Shown here: positions 11,284 to 20,511 of the stretch, in pieces
Layout: each line of letters starts with the position of its first letter
How positions within the stretch are numbered: position 1 is the stretch's first letter
Source of the DNA: Rhodococcus sp. 105337
GTDB lineage: Bacteria > Actinomycetota > Actinomycetes > Mycobacteriales > Mycobacteriaceae
Length of the DNA: 64,000 bases
NCBI RefSeq assembly: GCF_012844225.1
Contig: NZ_JABAGQ010000012.1
Coordinates: forward strand, 62,001 to 126,000
Reading direction: 5' to 3'
Notes under the pieces: generated by a model
What the model was told of the DNA's origin: nothing
The model's database searches: none
What the model saw: the letters and a program-made list of their open reading frames with translations, nothing else
Translations under genes and position numbers: made by a program

Positions 11284-12317
11284 GCGCGACACGCGAGACG
11301 CGGGACGCGATCGCGGCGATCTTCTCCGGACGGCACGACCGGAATGCGAATCCGATCCTTCTCGGTGTGATCGGCATGGTCGTCGTCGCGGTCGTGATGG
11401 TCGGTGCACTGGCGCTTCCGCAGTTGACGTATCTGGTCAGGACACAGTCGTATACCGCCGAATTCGCCAACGCGGCGGGCCTCGCTCCCAACGACCCGGT
11501 CTACGTCTCCGGTGTCCCGGCGGGCCGCGTCGAGGGCCTGGAGATGGCAGGCGACCACATACTGGTCGACTTCCGGATCGACCGGAAGCAGGATCTCGGC
11601 GACCGCACCACGGCGGAGATCAAACTCAAGACCATCCTGGGTAAGCGCTATCTCTCGGTGACACCCGCGGGTGCCGGCGAACTCACGGGCGGCCGTGTTC
11701 CGTTGTCCCGCACCGCAGTGCCCTACAGCCTCGACGAATTGACCACGGACGCACAGGCGGTGAGCGAAGGACTCGATATCGAATCCGTCGAAACGATGAT
11801 GCAGACGCTGACCGACGCCATGCCCTCCGACTCCCGGCACATCACCGACGCACTGGCAGGCGTCGAAGCGACGTCGCAGATGATCGTGCGCAACGATGCG
11901 CGGATCACGTCGTTGCTGCGTTCCGCGAAGTCGCTCACCTCGGTGGTCGCCACGCAGAGCGAGGACGTCTCGGTTCTGGTCCGCAATGCCACGACGGTGG
12001 TGGACATCCTCGCCGCGCGCAAGGAGGCCCTGGTCCGTCTCGTCGAGGATCTGCGCGGCCTCGCCGCCACCACGGCAGCGTTCCTCACCGACAACTCGTC
12101 CGAGGTCGACGCGCTGCTCGTGAATCTGGAATCCGTCACCGCGACGCTCGCGGCCAACGCCGCGAACATCGACCGGATTCTCGCGACGCTGCCTGCGGGC
12201 CTCCGCGCCGCGACCGATGCGTCCGGCAACGGGAACTGGGTCGACGTGCACGCCCCTGCCGGGCCGATTCCCGACAACGCGTTGTGCGCCGTCGGCGTGA
12301 TGGAGGGGTGCAATTGA
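11280..12317 (+). CDS. mceC: MceC family lipid-transport protein
   Basis: A 345-residue Mce protein. A membrane segment lies near residues 26-48, then the MCE domain (AGLAPNDPVYVSGVPAGRVE near 66-84), then a helical tail with repeated hydrophobic heptads up to residue 310. The ATG overlaps the mceB stop (ATGA), and its own stop overlaps the TTG start of mceD. The short C-terminal Cys pair (ALCAVGVMEGCN) is typical of the MceC position. It is a component of the hexameric lipid shuttle encoded by this operon. Confidence 0.9.
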   Translation: MSATRETRDAIAAIFSGRHDRNANPILLGVIGMVVVAVVMVGALALPQLTYLVRTQSYTAEFANAAGLAPNDPVYVSGVPAGRVEGLEMAGDHILVDFRIDRKQDLGDRTTAEIKLKTILGKRYLSVTPAGAGELTGGRVPLSRTAVPYSLDELTTDAQAVSEGLDIESVETMMQTLTDAMPSDSRHITDALAGVEATSQMIVRNDARITSLLRSAKSLTSVVATQSEDVSVLVRNATTVVDILAARKEALVRLVEDLRGLAATTAAFLTDNSSEVDALLVNLESVTATLAANAANIDRILATLPAGLRAATDASGNGNWVDVHAPAGPIPDNALCAVGVMEGCN

Positions 12318-13429
12318 GTGGGACGGGAAGAAGGTGGCTGACACGCGTTATCGCGATCGTGGCCGTCCTGGGTCTGTGCGCGGCCGGTGCCTGGTACGTC
12401 GTAGGACCCGACCGCACCAGAACCGTGGTCGCACAGTTCGCGTCGGTGAACGGCATCTATCCGGGGAGCAAGGTGGCCGTTCTCGGCCTGCCCCTCGGCA
12501 CGGTCGAAGAGGTGCGGCCGGCGGGGCGCGTCGTCGAGGTCACGATGACGGTCCCGACCGACGTCACTCTTCCTGCCGACGTGTCGGCCTTCGTCATGAA
12601 CCCGGCGGTGATCAGCGACCGCTTCATCGAACTGGGGCCGGCGTATCAGGACGGCCCCACCCTGCAGGACGGCGACGTCATCCCAGTCGAACGCAGTCAC
12701 GCCCCGATCAACTGGGACGAGTTGCTCGAAAGCGTCGACATGCTCGCCGGTGCGCTCGGCCCCGACGGAGGCGAACTCGGCCGGACCCTCGAGGTCGCGG
12801 CGGACGCGACCGCCGGAACGGGCGAGGACATGAACCGCGCGATCGTCGCCTTGAGCCAGGCCACCTCGGTCGTCGGCGCCAAGTCCGACGACATCGGCGG
12901 GGTGATCGACGACCTCGCGGTCGCGCTCGGGGCAGTCCGTTCGAAGGAGGGAGATCTCGCCACCCTCGTCGAGGGGATGGGCGAACTGGGCGAGGAATTG
13001 CAGCGCGCAGATCTCGACGTCGCCGCCCCGGTCGATCAACTCACCGTCGTGCTCGACCGACTCGACGTCCTGCTCGCCGACCGCGGCGGCGACATCGAAC
13101 AGATCATGTCGAATGCGCAGACGCTCACCGACACATTTGCGCTCCACGAGGTCGGGCTCGCCGAGATCTTCGACGTACTGCCTCTGACCATGCAGAACAT
13201 CGACAACGCCATCGGACCCGACGGCCGGGCACGTATCCGGCTCAACATCTCCACGCAGATCGGCCAGTTCCCGCGCGCACAGGAACTCTGTGCGCAGGAA
13301 CCGTTACCGCTGTGCACCGGCGCGGGATTCACCAACCCCATCACCGTGCCGTTCGATCTCTCCGACCCCTACGAAGATCTCGTACCCGAAGCACTCGACC
13401 GTGCCCTGAACGAAGGCGGCACCCGATGA
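12314..13429 (+). CDS. mceD: MceD family lipid-transport protein (TTG start)
   Basis: A 371-residue Mce protein. The start appears to be TTG at 12314, overlapping the mceC stop (TTGA), with a GGAGGGG ribosome site 5-11 nt upstream. A longer frame would begin in out-of-frame mceC sequence. It has one N-terminal membrane helix (about residues 10-30), an MCE domain (NGIYPGSKVAVLGLPLGTVEEV near 43-64, interrupted here for length), and a helical region. The C-terminus carries a Cys pair (ELCAQEPLPLC). It is translationally coupled to both neighbours, as are the other Mce genes here. Confidence 0.88.
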   Translation: MSGTGRRWLTRVIAIVAVLGLCAAGAWYVVGPDRTRTVVAQFASVNGIYPGSKVAVLGLPLGTVEEVRPAGRVVEVTMTVPTDVTLPADVSAFVMNPAVISDRFIELGPAYQDGPTLQDGDVIPVERSHAPINWDELLESVDMLAGALGPDGGELGRTLEVAADATAGTGEDMNRAIVALSQATSVVGAKSDDIGGVIDDLAVALGAVRSKEGDLATLVEGMGELGEELQRADLDVAAPVDQLTVVLDRLDVLLADRGGDIEQIMSNAQTLTDTFALHEVGLAEIFDVLPLTMQNIDNAIGPDGRARIRLNISTQIGQFPRAQELCAQEPLPLCTGAGFTNPITVPFDLSDPYEDLVPEALDRALNEGGTR

Positions 13430-14481
13430 TCGGGCGTCTCCGCGTGGCCGGGGCACTGGCGTCGATCACGGTGCTGTCCGGGTGCGGTCTCAGCCTGCAC
13501 GAACTCCCGCTCGGCCGGACCGCAGCCGGCGAGACGTACACGGTGACGGCGGTCTTCGAGAGCGCCGACCGGATCGACCCGGGAGCGGAGGTGCGTGCCG
13601 GGCAGGCCGTCGTGGGCCGTGTCCACACGCTGCGGACGGACGGCACACGCGCGTACCTGGATCTCAGCATGTCGGCGTCTGCCGAGCTCCCGTCGAATAT
13701 CGGCGCGTCCGTGCGACTTCCGTCCGCGCTGGGCAGCCCTTTCGTGCAGATCGACATGCCGGAGGACCCGTCACCCGAGCCGCTGTCCGACGGCGACACG
13801 ATCGAGCGGACGGAGGTGGGTCCGGACATCGAGGCAACCTTCGCGATGCTCGGTCAGGTGGTCAACGGCAGCGGGCTCGACCAGCTCCGCACCATCACCA
13901 CGGAACTCGATGCCGCGTTCGGCAACCGCGGGGAGAAGATCCGCGACATGCTCACCCGCCTGGACTCCACGATGGCGCTGGCCGATGAGAACAGCGTGCA
14001 CTTCGAGCGCACTTTCGTCGCGGTGGAGTCGGTGTCCGGGCGTCTTGCGCAGCAACAGGAATTGCTCGACCGCAGTATCGACGACAGCTCGCGCATGGTC
14101 ACCTTGCTCGCCGAGCAGCAGCAGGATCTGACGACGCTCGTGTCGAGTACCGCGGCGGTGTCCGCGTCGGTCGATGCCGTGATGCAGGACTCCGGCACGA
14201 TCGGGGGAGCGGTCTCCGACCTCGCCGACATCACTTCGGGTATCAAGGATTTCAACAACACCGTGGAGGCGGCGCTCGTCAACATGACGGGGTTCATGGA
14301 CGGCTTCCGCCGCGCGACACCCGGCGACTACTTGATCTTCGACGGCGCCTTCGACATTCCCGCAGCCATCGACCTGCTCGTGACCGGAGGGGTACCGCTC
14401 GACGGCGGGCCGGCGGTGCCGTTGCCGCAGGCGGACATCGCGACGGGATTGCAGGACCTGCTCCGAGGCGGTGTCCGGTGA
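13426..14481 (+). CDS. mceE: MceE family lipoprotein (LprK-like)
   Basis: A 351-residue Mce protein that starts with a lipoprotein signal. The hydrophobic segment LRVAGALASITVLSGC ends in a lipobox with Cys20 as the probable acylated residue. The equivalent in the M. tuberculosis mce1 operon (LprK) is also the lipidated subunit. The MCE domain follows (ADRIDPGAEVRAGQAVVGRV), then an extended helical part. It is expected to be anchored at the outer face of the plasma membrane. The ATG overlaps the mceD stop; the stop overlaps mceF. Confidence 0.9.
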   Translation: MIGRLRVAGALASITVLSGCGLSLHELPLGRTAAGETYTVTAVFESADRIDPGAEVRAGQAVVGRVHTLRTDGTRAYLDLSMSASAELPSNIGASVRLPSALGSPFVQIDMPEDPSPEPLSDGDTIERTEVGPDIEATFAMLGQVVNGSGLDQLRTITTELDAAFGNRGEKIRDMLTRLDSTMALADENSVHFERTFVAVESVSGRLAQQQELLDRSIDDSSRMVTLLAEQQQDLTTLVSSTAAVSASVDAVMQDSGTIGGAVSDLADITSGIKDFNNTVEAALVNMTGFMDGFRRATPGDYLIFDGAFDIPAAIDLLVTGGVPLDGGPAVPLPQADIATGLQDLLRGGVR

Positions 14482-15689
14482 ACCGCTCGGTGAAAGTGCA
14501 GGTCACCTTGTTCGTGATCGTCGGCCTCCTCGCGACGGTCTTCGGTGTCCGGTACGTGCTGGGACCGCAGAGTCTCGGCGGGGCGATCGACATCCGGGCA
14601 CACCTGTCCGACGCGCGGGGGATCGGTCCGGGCACATCCGTGACGTACCGAGGTGTCGCGGTGGGGGAAATCGACTCCATCGAGGTTGCACCGGGCGGAC
14701 GCGGGTCAGACGCGGTGCTCTCTCTGGACCCGGGGACGCAGATTCCGGTCGGCAGTACTGCGCGGGTGGTCACCGCAACAGCGATCGGCATTCTCACTCT
14801 CGACATCGAACCCGAGACGGACGAGGGCCCGTACCTCGTTGCCGGCGACGAAATCCTCGTACCGGTCGAGGAACAGAGTCTTCGGCTGGACCAGATGCTG
14901 ATCCGGATGACGTCGCTGATCGAGAGTCTGGACGCAGACTCTCTGGTCACCCTCGGCGAGACCTGGGGAACCGCCCTCGAAGGGACGGGTCCCGAACTGC
15001 AGGCGTTGCTCGAGAACGCCGACGCGTTGTCGCGGATGGTGGAAGAACGGGCGCCGGCCCTCACGACGCTGCTCGACGAGGGACTCGGTCTCGTCGACGC
15101 ACTGGCCGCCAACTCCGAGTCGTTCCCCGGCACGGTCGGGGCGGTGCGCGACGTATCCGACCAACTGGTGGGCAGCAAGGACTCGCTCGTGTATCTGCTC
15201 GATCGCTCGCCGGAGGCCCTGTCCCGCGTCGAAGCGCTGTTCGCGGCGACCGAGGACAATTTCGGTGTCCTGCTCACCAACCTGGTGACGGTCGGCGAGG
15301 TGCTGGGACCACGGACCCCGGCGTTGGAGGCCGGACTCGTGTCGATTCCGGCGGCTTTGAAGGATCTCGACCGGGTTGTCGTGGGTGACCGGGGCAACTT
15401 CTCGCTCGTGGCCACGCAGGGGCCGGTGTGTTACTACGACACCCCGCGCCGCACCATCCCGGACTACGGCCCCCGGCAGCCGAACCTTTCGCTCTACTGC
15501 CCACCGGGCGAAGGCCATGCTCAGCGCGGCGCGCGGGTGGCCCCGAGACCGAACGACCTCGGCTTGCAGAACCAGACCACGCCGGGTGCGGTGACCGGCC
15601 CGGACATCGCCGACGACCCGCTCCTCATTCCGACCGGGGTGGAAGCACTCAACTACTGGCAGCAGCTGTTGGAAGGATTGGGCAACTGA
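14478..15689 (+). CDS. mceF: MceF family lipid-transport protein
   Basis: A 403-residue sixth Mce subunit. An N-terminal anchor (residues 9-29) is followed by an MCE domain around ARGIGPGTSVTYRGVAVGEI and a helical region. The C-terminal module has Cys pairs (GPVCYYDTPRRTIPDYGP and LSLYCPPGEG) typical of MceF. The GTG overlaps the mceE stop. Its presence completes the A-F set, so the locus can encode a full heterohexamer. One base separates its stop from the start of the Mce-associated protein. Confidence 0.9.
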   Translation: MNRSVKVQVTLFVIVGLLATVFGVRYVLGPQSLGGAIDIRAHLSDARGIGPGTSVTYRGVAVGEIDSIEVAPGGRGSDAVLSLDPGTQIPVGSTARVVTATAIGILTLDIEPETDEGPYLVAGDEILVPVEEQSLRLDQMLIRMTSLIESLDADSLVTLGETWGTALEGTGPELQALLENADALSRMVEERAPALTTLLDEGLGLVDALAANSESFPGTVGAVRDVSDQLVGSKDSLVYLLDRSPEALSRVEALFAATEDNFGVLLTNLVTVGEVLGPRTPALEAGLVSIPAALKDLDRVVVGDRGNFSLVATQGPVCYYDTPRRTIPDYGPRQPNLSLYCPPGEGHAQRGARVAPRPNDLGLQNQTTPGAVTGPDIADDPLLIPTGVEALNYWQQLLEGLGN

Positions 15690-15690
15690 G

Positions 15691-16266
15691 ATGACGCAAC
15701 CTGCCGAAACGTCGGAAGGCACGACCGCGACGGACGTCGACGCGGGAGACGACACCCCGGCGCTGTCGCCGGACGCGCGGGGCGCATCCCGGAGGGGCGG
15801 GCCCGCACGATGGGCGGTAGTCGCGTTGATCGTTGCGCTTCTCGCCGCCGCGGCATTCCTCGGGTTCCGGTGGTGGCAGGCGGAGGAAGTTGCCGCGCTG
15901 CGCGCCGAAGCCGTGACGAAGGCGCGGGAGTACGCGGTCATGCTGGGCACGTACGACTACCGCACCTTCGACGAGTCGCTGGCTGCGGTCACCGCGAATT
16001 CCACCGCCGAGTTCGCGGCGAAGTACGAAGGTGTGGCGGGCGATCTGCGTGGACTGGTCGAGAACGGGCAGGGCACGTCCGTCGCCCGCGCCGACCACGC
16101 CGGACTCGAGAGCTTCGACGGTGAGACCGCCACGGTGCTCGTCTTCCTCGACCAGGACGTCACGAATGCGGTGGTGCCAGACGGCCGCACCGACGCGACC
16201 CGGTTCATCGTCACGGTCGAGCGCGTCGACGATCGGTGGCTGCTCGACGGCGCCGACGCCGCGTAA
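15691..16266 (+). CDS. Mce-associated membrane protein
   Basis: A 191-residue protein with an acidic, low-complexity N-terminal cytoplasmic tail (about 38 residues), one membrane helix (about 42-60) and an extracytoplasmic NTF2-like domain. The latter contains TYDYRTFDESLAAVTANST and ends in DRWLLDGADA, the signature of Mam/Mce-associated proteins such as Rv0175-Rv0178. Members stabilise or assist Mce complexes. It starts 1 bp after mceF and is the last clear gene of the operon. M. tuberculosis mce1 has four such genes; only one is seen here. Confidence 0.85.
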   Translation: MTQPAETSEGTTATDVDAGDDTPALSPDARGASRRGGPARWAVVALIVALLAAAAFLGFRWWQAEEVAALRAEAVTKAREYAVMLGTYDYRTFDESLAAVTANSTAEFAAKYEGVAGDLRGLVENGQGTSVARADHAGLESFDGETATVLVFLDQDVTNAVVPDGRTDATRFIVTVERVDDRWLLDGADAA

Positions 16267-16319
16267 CCGGATCCTTCCACCGCTCCGAAGCCTCGCCGTT
16301 GCATCCTGAGACAATCTGA

Positions 16320-16336
16320 CTATCTTTTGAAGATAG
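16320..16336. repeat. Small perfect inverted repeat in the 144-bp gap after the mce operon
   Basis: CTATCTT and AAGATAG face each other across TTG. There is no T-run behind it on the plus strand, so it is a weak terminator candidate. An operator for the downstream oxidoreductase pair is equally possible. Nothing else is visible between 16267 and 16410. Confidence 0.35.
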
Positions 16337-16410
16337 GAAAGTTCTCACAAACCAGAATCCCGTTTACGCGGGTGGAGCAACGGCAGACGGCTCGCCGGAA
16401 AGGCGCACAG

Positions 16411-17316
16411 GTGACAATGCGGTTCATCTTCCACTACCCCGAGATCAACGGCCCCGAGGGCGATGTACTCGACCCCGGGCCCGTCCGCGAGGTCGCGGTG
16501 GCTGCCGAGCGTGCCGGATTCGACGCCTTCTCCTTCAGCGAGCATCCCGCTCCGGGCGCGCGCTGGCTCTCCGCCGGTGGGCATCAGACTCTCGACCCGT
16601 TCGTTGCTCTCGGTTATGTGGCCGGCGCGACCGAGCGTCTCCGTCTGCTCACCTACCTCGCGGTGGCGCCGTACCGGAACCCGTTCCTGCTCGCCAAGGC
16701 AGCGGCATCGCTCGACAAGATCTCCGGGGGACGCTTCATGCTCGGAATCGGCACGGGCTACCAGAAGAGCGAGTTCCATGCGCTCGGCGTCGACTTCGAC
16801 GAACGCAACGCACTGTTCGACGAGGCGCTCGACGTCCTTCCGCTGCACTGGAGCGGTGAACCCTTCAGCTACGACGGCCGTCACTTCAGTGCGCACAACA
16901 TCGTGGCGAGGCCACGCCCGGTGCAGAATCCGATCCCGATCTGGATCGGGGGCAACTCGGCACTGACCCGCCGTCGCGTCGCGCAGCGAGCGCAGGGGTG
17001 GATGCCGATGTCCGGTGGCGCCCAGCTCAGTGCGACCGCGCGCACGCAGGAACTCGGCCCCCTCGATCAGCTTGCGGGCCAGATCACCGACGTGCGCGAG
17101 GCGGCGGTCGCCGCGGGCCGCACCGACCACATCGACGTCGTCTATTCGTACAGCGGTGAGATCGGTTCGGCGGACGTCCACCCCGACCGGCACCGCGAGG
17201 TCTTCGCAGATCTCGAGAAGGCCGGTGTGGACTGGGTGACCGTCTCCTGCCCCATCGAGGGACTGTCGGCCACCGTCGACTTCCTCGAATCCTTCGGCAC
17301 CACGTACCTGTCGTGA
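16411..17316 (+). CDS. LLM-class (F420-dependent type) oxidoreductase
   Basis: A 301-residue luciferase-like monooxygenase family TIM barrel. Typical segments are FSFSEHPAPGARW (near residue 43), the SxxRFMLGIGTGYQ turn (near 110) and PIPIWIGGNS (near 175). Many actinobacterial members use F420, others FMN, and the sequence alone does not decide. I take the GTG at 16411 with AAAGG nine bases upstream; an ATG two codons later is the alternative, and the longer frame has no ribosome site. It overlaps the following SDR by 4 nt, so the two probably act in one pathway. Location after the mce operon makes a lipid substrate possible but unproven. Confidence 0.8.
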   Translation: MTMRFIFHYPEINGPEGDVLDPGPVREVAVAAERAGFDAFSFSEHPAPGARWLSAGGHQTLDPFVALGYVAGATERLRLLTYLAVAPYRNPFLLAKAAASLDKISGGRFMLGIGTGYQKSEFHALGVDFDERNALFDEALDVLPLHWSGEPFSYDGRHFSAHNIVARPRPVQNPIPIWIGGNSALTRRRVAQRAQGWMPMSGGAQLSATARTQELGPLDQLAGQITDVREAAVAAGRTDHIDVVYSYSGEIGSADVHPDRHREVFADLEKAGVDWVTVSCPIEGLSATVDFLESFGTTYLS

Positions 17317-18230
17317 AAGGTCCCGCAGCCGTGCAGAACACCACCGCGAACGCCTCGCCCGGAGGATGGTTCGAGGAGCGGGCCCGACTTGCCGGCACCG
17401 TCGCCGTGATCACCGGAGGGGCAGGCGGTCTCGGTGAGGCGATCGTCCGGGACCTCGCCGCCAACGGCGTGCGTCCCGCCGTCCTCGACATCGACCGTGC
17501 CGCAGTCGATGCACTGGATTCGTCGCTGCGGGAGGCGGGCGTCGACGCCGTCGTCCGGCACGGTGACGTCCGGGATCCGGAGACGCTCGAGGCCTTGTTC
17601 GACGCGGCCGACGAGCGATGGGGGAGACTCGACACCCTCGTGAACATCGTCGGTGGCACGTTCCGGTCACCGTTCGTCGATACGACCCCGAAGGGGTGGG
17701 ACGCGCTCGTCCGCACCAACCTCTCGCATGTGTTCCACGCGTGTTCCCTGGCGGTGCCCCGTATGCAGCGTGGTGGTCGCGGGGGGAGCATCGTCAACCT
17801 CACCACCATCGAAGCGCACCGTGCCGCACCCGGATTCGCCGTCTATTCGGCGGCGAAGGCTGCCGTGGAGCAGTTCGCCCGCACCCTTGCCGTCGAGGTG
17901 GCGCCTGACGGCATCCGGGTGAACAACGTGGCCCCGGACTTCGTTCCGACGCCCAACCTCGACAAGCTGGCCGTGGGCGAGCACGCGCTGGCGGATCCAC
18001 GCAGCGCGGCTGTCGCGATCCCGATGGGGCGGGTCGGTCACGTCCACGACGTGTCCCATTGCGTCGTGTTCCTCGCGTCGGGCCTGTCGTCGTTCGTCAC
18101 CGGGACCACGCTCCACCCCGACGGCGGCACACTCGCGTCGTCGGGGTGGTTCAACTGGCCTGGGACGGGCTGGGCCAACTATGCGCCGGAGAGTGTTCTC
18201 GCGCGAGCGTCGTCGACGCTCGACGAGTAG
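17313..18230 (+). CDS. Short-chain dehydrogenase/reductase
   Basis: A 305-residue classical SDR. The cofactor motif TGGAGGLGEA lies at about residues 33-42, the NIVGG segment near 110 and the catalytic YSAAK near 178-182, with the C-terminal substrate loop DGGTLASSGW. It starts at GTG 17313, overlapping the LLM stop; GTG 17331, preceded by GAAAGG, would also work. The family oxidises or reduces hydroxy/keto groups with NAD(P)H. Its 3' end overlaps the 3' end of the convergent membrane-protein gene by 52 bp, which is unusual but both frames look genuine. Confidence 0.85.
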   Translation: MKGPAAVQNTTANASPGGWFEERARLAGTVAVITGGAGGLGEAIVRDLAANGVRPAVLDIDRAAVDALDSSLREAGVDAVVRHGDVRDPETLEALFDAADERWGRLDTLVNIVGGTFRSPFVDTTPKGWDALVRTNLSHVFHACSLAVPRMQRGGRGGSIVNLTTIEAHRAAPGFAVYSAAKAAVEQFARTLAVEVAPDGIRVNNVAPDFVPTPNLDKLAVGEHALADPRSAAVAIPMGRVGHVHDVSHCVVFLASGLSSFVTGTTLHPDGGTLASSGWFNWPGTGWANYAPESVLARASSTLDE

Positions 18231-19345
18231 CTGCGTGGGATCGTGAAGGTCGCTGCCACAACGAGTATCGCCGCTACGAAGCACGCCGCCGTGTACCAGA
18301 GGCTGCCGACGGGATCGCCGTCGGCGGTCACGCCGTCGGTGGCCGCGAAGTAGTCGGGCAGCGCACTTGCCCACAACACCGCCATCACCAGCAGGTACAC
18401 GATGCTGAAATACCTGACGAAGTCGTTGGAATACGCCGGTGTCGCCGGTGAACCGGTCGTGCCCTGCACGGTGCGCAACCGGCGCCACTGGCGTGCGAGC
18501 ACATAGATCGCCACGGCGGAGACGAGGACGAGTTCGGCGGCGTAGATGGTCGCGCGGACCGTCGTGCTGCCCATCCCGATGACGGTCGCGGGTGCCGGGA
18601 GGATCACCGTTCCCAGAGCGGCCAGAAGCCCGACGACCACTGTCCGCCAGACCAGTTCGAGACCTCCGAAGGTGCGGCCCGCGTCGGCGTGGCGGCCGAC
18701 GAAGTACTGGACGCAGAACGCCAGGGACATCGGCCACAGGGCGGCGAAGACGACCACGCTCGGCAGCGGAACCGACTCGAAGAACGGCTGGTTGACCGGA
18801 TTGTCGAGCGACCACTCCCACCACCGCAACTGGGGGCCGAGATGATCGAAGATCTCGTAGAAAGCGTGGTGGACGAAACCGACGCAGGCGGCGCCGACGA
18901 GGGTGCCGTACTGCCGGAACACGCCGAGCATCCGGACGATCTCGAACGCGATCGTCGCCATCAGCGGGTAGATCGCGATGATGTACAGGGGCAGACGCCC
19001 CCACATGAATTCGACCGTGAACACGTTGTGCGCGAACATCGTGTCCACGTATTCCTCGACGCCGAAGGCGTCGGGGAAGTACAACAGCGGTTCGATGATG
19101 AACAGGAACGCGAGCGTTCCGAGCCACACGACCAGATTGGTGGGATCACCGGTGCGGCGGAGCCGGACGATCGCGTAGATCAGCGCCAGGAGCGCACCGA
19201 TCACGATCGTCGCTTCGAGCACCGGAAGGGTCCAGTTCTCCAGGGCGAACGGGCTGCGCAGTTCGAAGAGCCCGCCGGCTTCGGCACACGAGAACCCCAG
19301 CCGCGTTGCGAGATCCTCGAACGTGGGGGAACAGAGATCCGACAT
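18179..19345 (-). CDS. Unrecognised polytopic membrane protein
   Basis: A 388-residue protein that I cannot assign to a family. It has a short N-terminal soluble part (about 35 residues with two Cys) followed by roughly nine to ten hydrophobic helices. Charged or aromatic motifs lie between them (EFMWGRLPLYII, FVHHAFYEIFDHLGP, RWWEWSLDN). The histidines in VHHAFYEIFDH sit at a membrane boundary and could bind metal. The ATG at 19345 has GGGAGG seven bases upstream and overlaps the stop of the metal-hydrolase-like gene by one base, so the two form an operon. A partner role, such as lipid handling with that enzyme, is inference only. The C-terminus overlaps the convergent SDR. Confidence 0.75.
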   Translation of the reverse strand: MSDLCSPTFEDLATRLGFSCAEAGGLFELRSPFALENWTLPVLEATIVIGALLALIYAIVRLRRTGDPTNLVVWLGTLAFLFIIEPLLYFPDAFGVEEYVDTMFAHNVFTVEFMWGRLPLYIIAIYPLMATIAFEIVRMLGVFRQYGTLVGAACVGFVHHAFYEIFDHLGPQLRWWEWSLDNPVNQPFFESVPLPSVVVFAALWPMSLAFCVQYFVGRHADAGRTFGGLELVWRTVVVGLLAALGTVILPAPATVIGMGSTTVRATIYAAELVLVSAVAIYVLARQWRRLRTVQGTTGSPATPAYSNDFVRYFSIVYLLVMAVLWASALPDYFAATDGVTADGDPVGSLWYTAACFVAAILVVAATFTIPRSYSSSVDDARARTLSGA

Positions 19346-20283
19346 CACTCGGCCTCCCGCGCGGACACGGTCTCGGCGGTGTACCAGTGCGAGACGTCGT
19401 AGCCGGCGTCGAACCGTTCGAACCAGACATCGGCGAGCGCGGGAAGCTTCTCGTGATCGGGATTGTGCTTGGGCAGCTGGCTGCGCACGACACCCGCAAG
19501 TGCGACGAGTTGCTCGCGCAAGGGCAGCACGTCGAACGCCCGCGGCATCGGCCCGTGGTCCTCGGCGTCGAGGAACGGCAGGCGTTTGCGCAGGATCTGC
19601 TTACGCCGGTACGACGCGAACATCGACATGGCGTCGATCTTCCGGTCCTCGATCGGGACATGCTTGTTGAAGCCGTCGCACGCGATGGCGATGACGTCGA
19701 GCACGTGCTTGAACACCGAAGGTGCCATGCGCATCCGGTAGAGGTCGCTGCCGACGACCGCATCGAAGATGATGAGCGCGGAGCTGCGGTGCTCGACCTC
19801 TTCCACGAAATGCCAGATGAACAGCGATGCGACACGGTCGTCGCCGGGCCGGAACAGGTGCGAGTCGTTGTCGAGCATCAGCTTGAAGACCGGAGTGAAG
19901 GTCGCTTCCAGATCCGCCGTGTAGGCGAGGCGGTACTCGAGGGATTTCTCCGCCGTGAGCCGGTCGAACGCAGCGACGACCTCGTCGAGCGTTTCCTGCA
20001 GACCCGGGTACCGCTTGATCAGCCCTTTGACGTGTTGCCGGTGGGCGGTGGAGTGCTGGCCTTCCTGGTACATGAAGGCATTGGCTTCCTCGACCACCTT
20101 CGGGTCGGCGATCCGGTGCACGACCTCCTGGACCATGTTCACGATCATCTTCTCGAAGCCGATCGCGAGGAACGACACCGCGTTGGCCATGCTCGAGAAG
20201 GCCGGGTTCTCCTCGTTCCACAGGAATGGCACGTCGTAGTCCGCGAATGCGAAGCGCATCTTCCGGACCTGCAGGTTCGTCAT
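19345..20283 (-). CDS. Predicted metal-dependent hydrolase (PF10118-like)
   Basis: A 312-residue helical protein resembling the putative metal-dependent hydrolase family PF10118. It has an N-terminal RKMRFAFADYDVPFLWNEENPA block and paired Glu/His motifs in helices (FMYQEGQHSTAH near residue 70 and HFVEEVEHRSSA near 160) that could hold a di-metal site, as in ferritin-like proteins. Catalytic activity is not established for the family. The ATG at 20283 fits the conserved N-terminus; a longer frame reads into the promoter region. It is the first gene of a two-gene operon with the membrane protein and is divergent from a TetR regulator, which is the likely controller. Confidence 0.8.
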   Translation of the reverse strand: MTNLQVRKMRFAFADYDVPFLWNEENPAFSSMANAVSFLAIGFEKMIVNMVQEVVHRIADPKVVEEANAFMYQEGQHSTAHRQHVKGLIKRYPGLQETLDEVVAAFDRLTAEKSLEYRLAYTADLEATFTPVFKLMLDNDSHLFRPGDDRVASLFIWHFVEEVEHRSSALIIFDAVVGSDLYRMRMAPSVFKHVLDVIAIACDGFNKHVPIEDRKIDAMSMFASYRRKQILRKRLPFLDAEDHGPMPRAFDVLPLREQLVALAGVVRSQLPKHNPDHEKLPALADVWFERFDAGYDVSHWYTAETVSAREAE

Positions 20284-20365
20284 CGTGGCGCTACCTCGTC
20301 TCATGCCGGCCCTGGGAGGCCGGGCGGGTGGGGCCCCGGGTGACGAGGCCTCGGTTCGGCGTGAC

Positions 20366-20391
20366 CATACATCAGTGCGCTCATTTGTATG
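20366..20391. promoter_or_regulatory. Inverted repeat, candidate TetR operator
   Basis: CATACA and TGTATG are perfect inverted arms 14 nt apart, in the 228-bp gap between the divergent metal-hydrolase operon and the TetR gene. The position suits an operator controlling both directions. The short arms make this tentative. Confidence 0.35.
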
Positions 20392-20511
20392 ATAGGAATC
20401 CCGGCGCCGATGCGGAAGGCCCCGCGACGCGCACACGGGCCCGGTGTGCGGACGTGCGCCGTGTTACCGTCGGGTTCTTGTTGCAGGTCGTGGTACCCGA
20501 GGAAGCAGATT

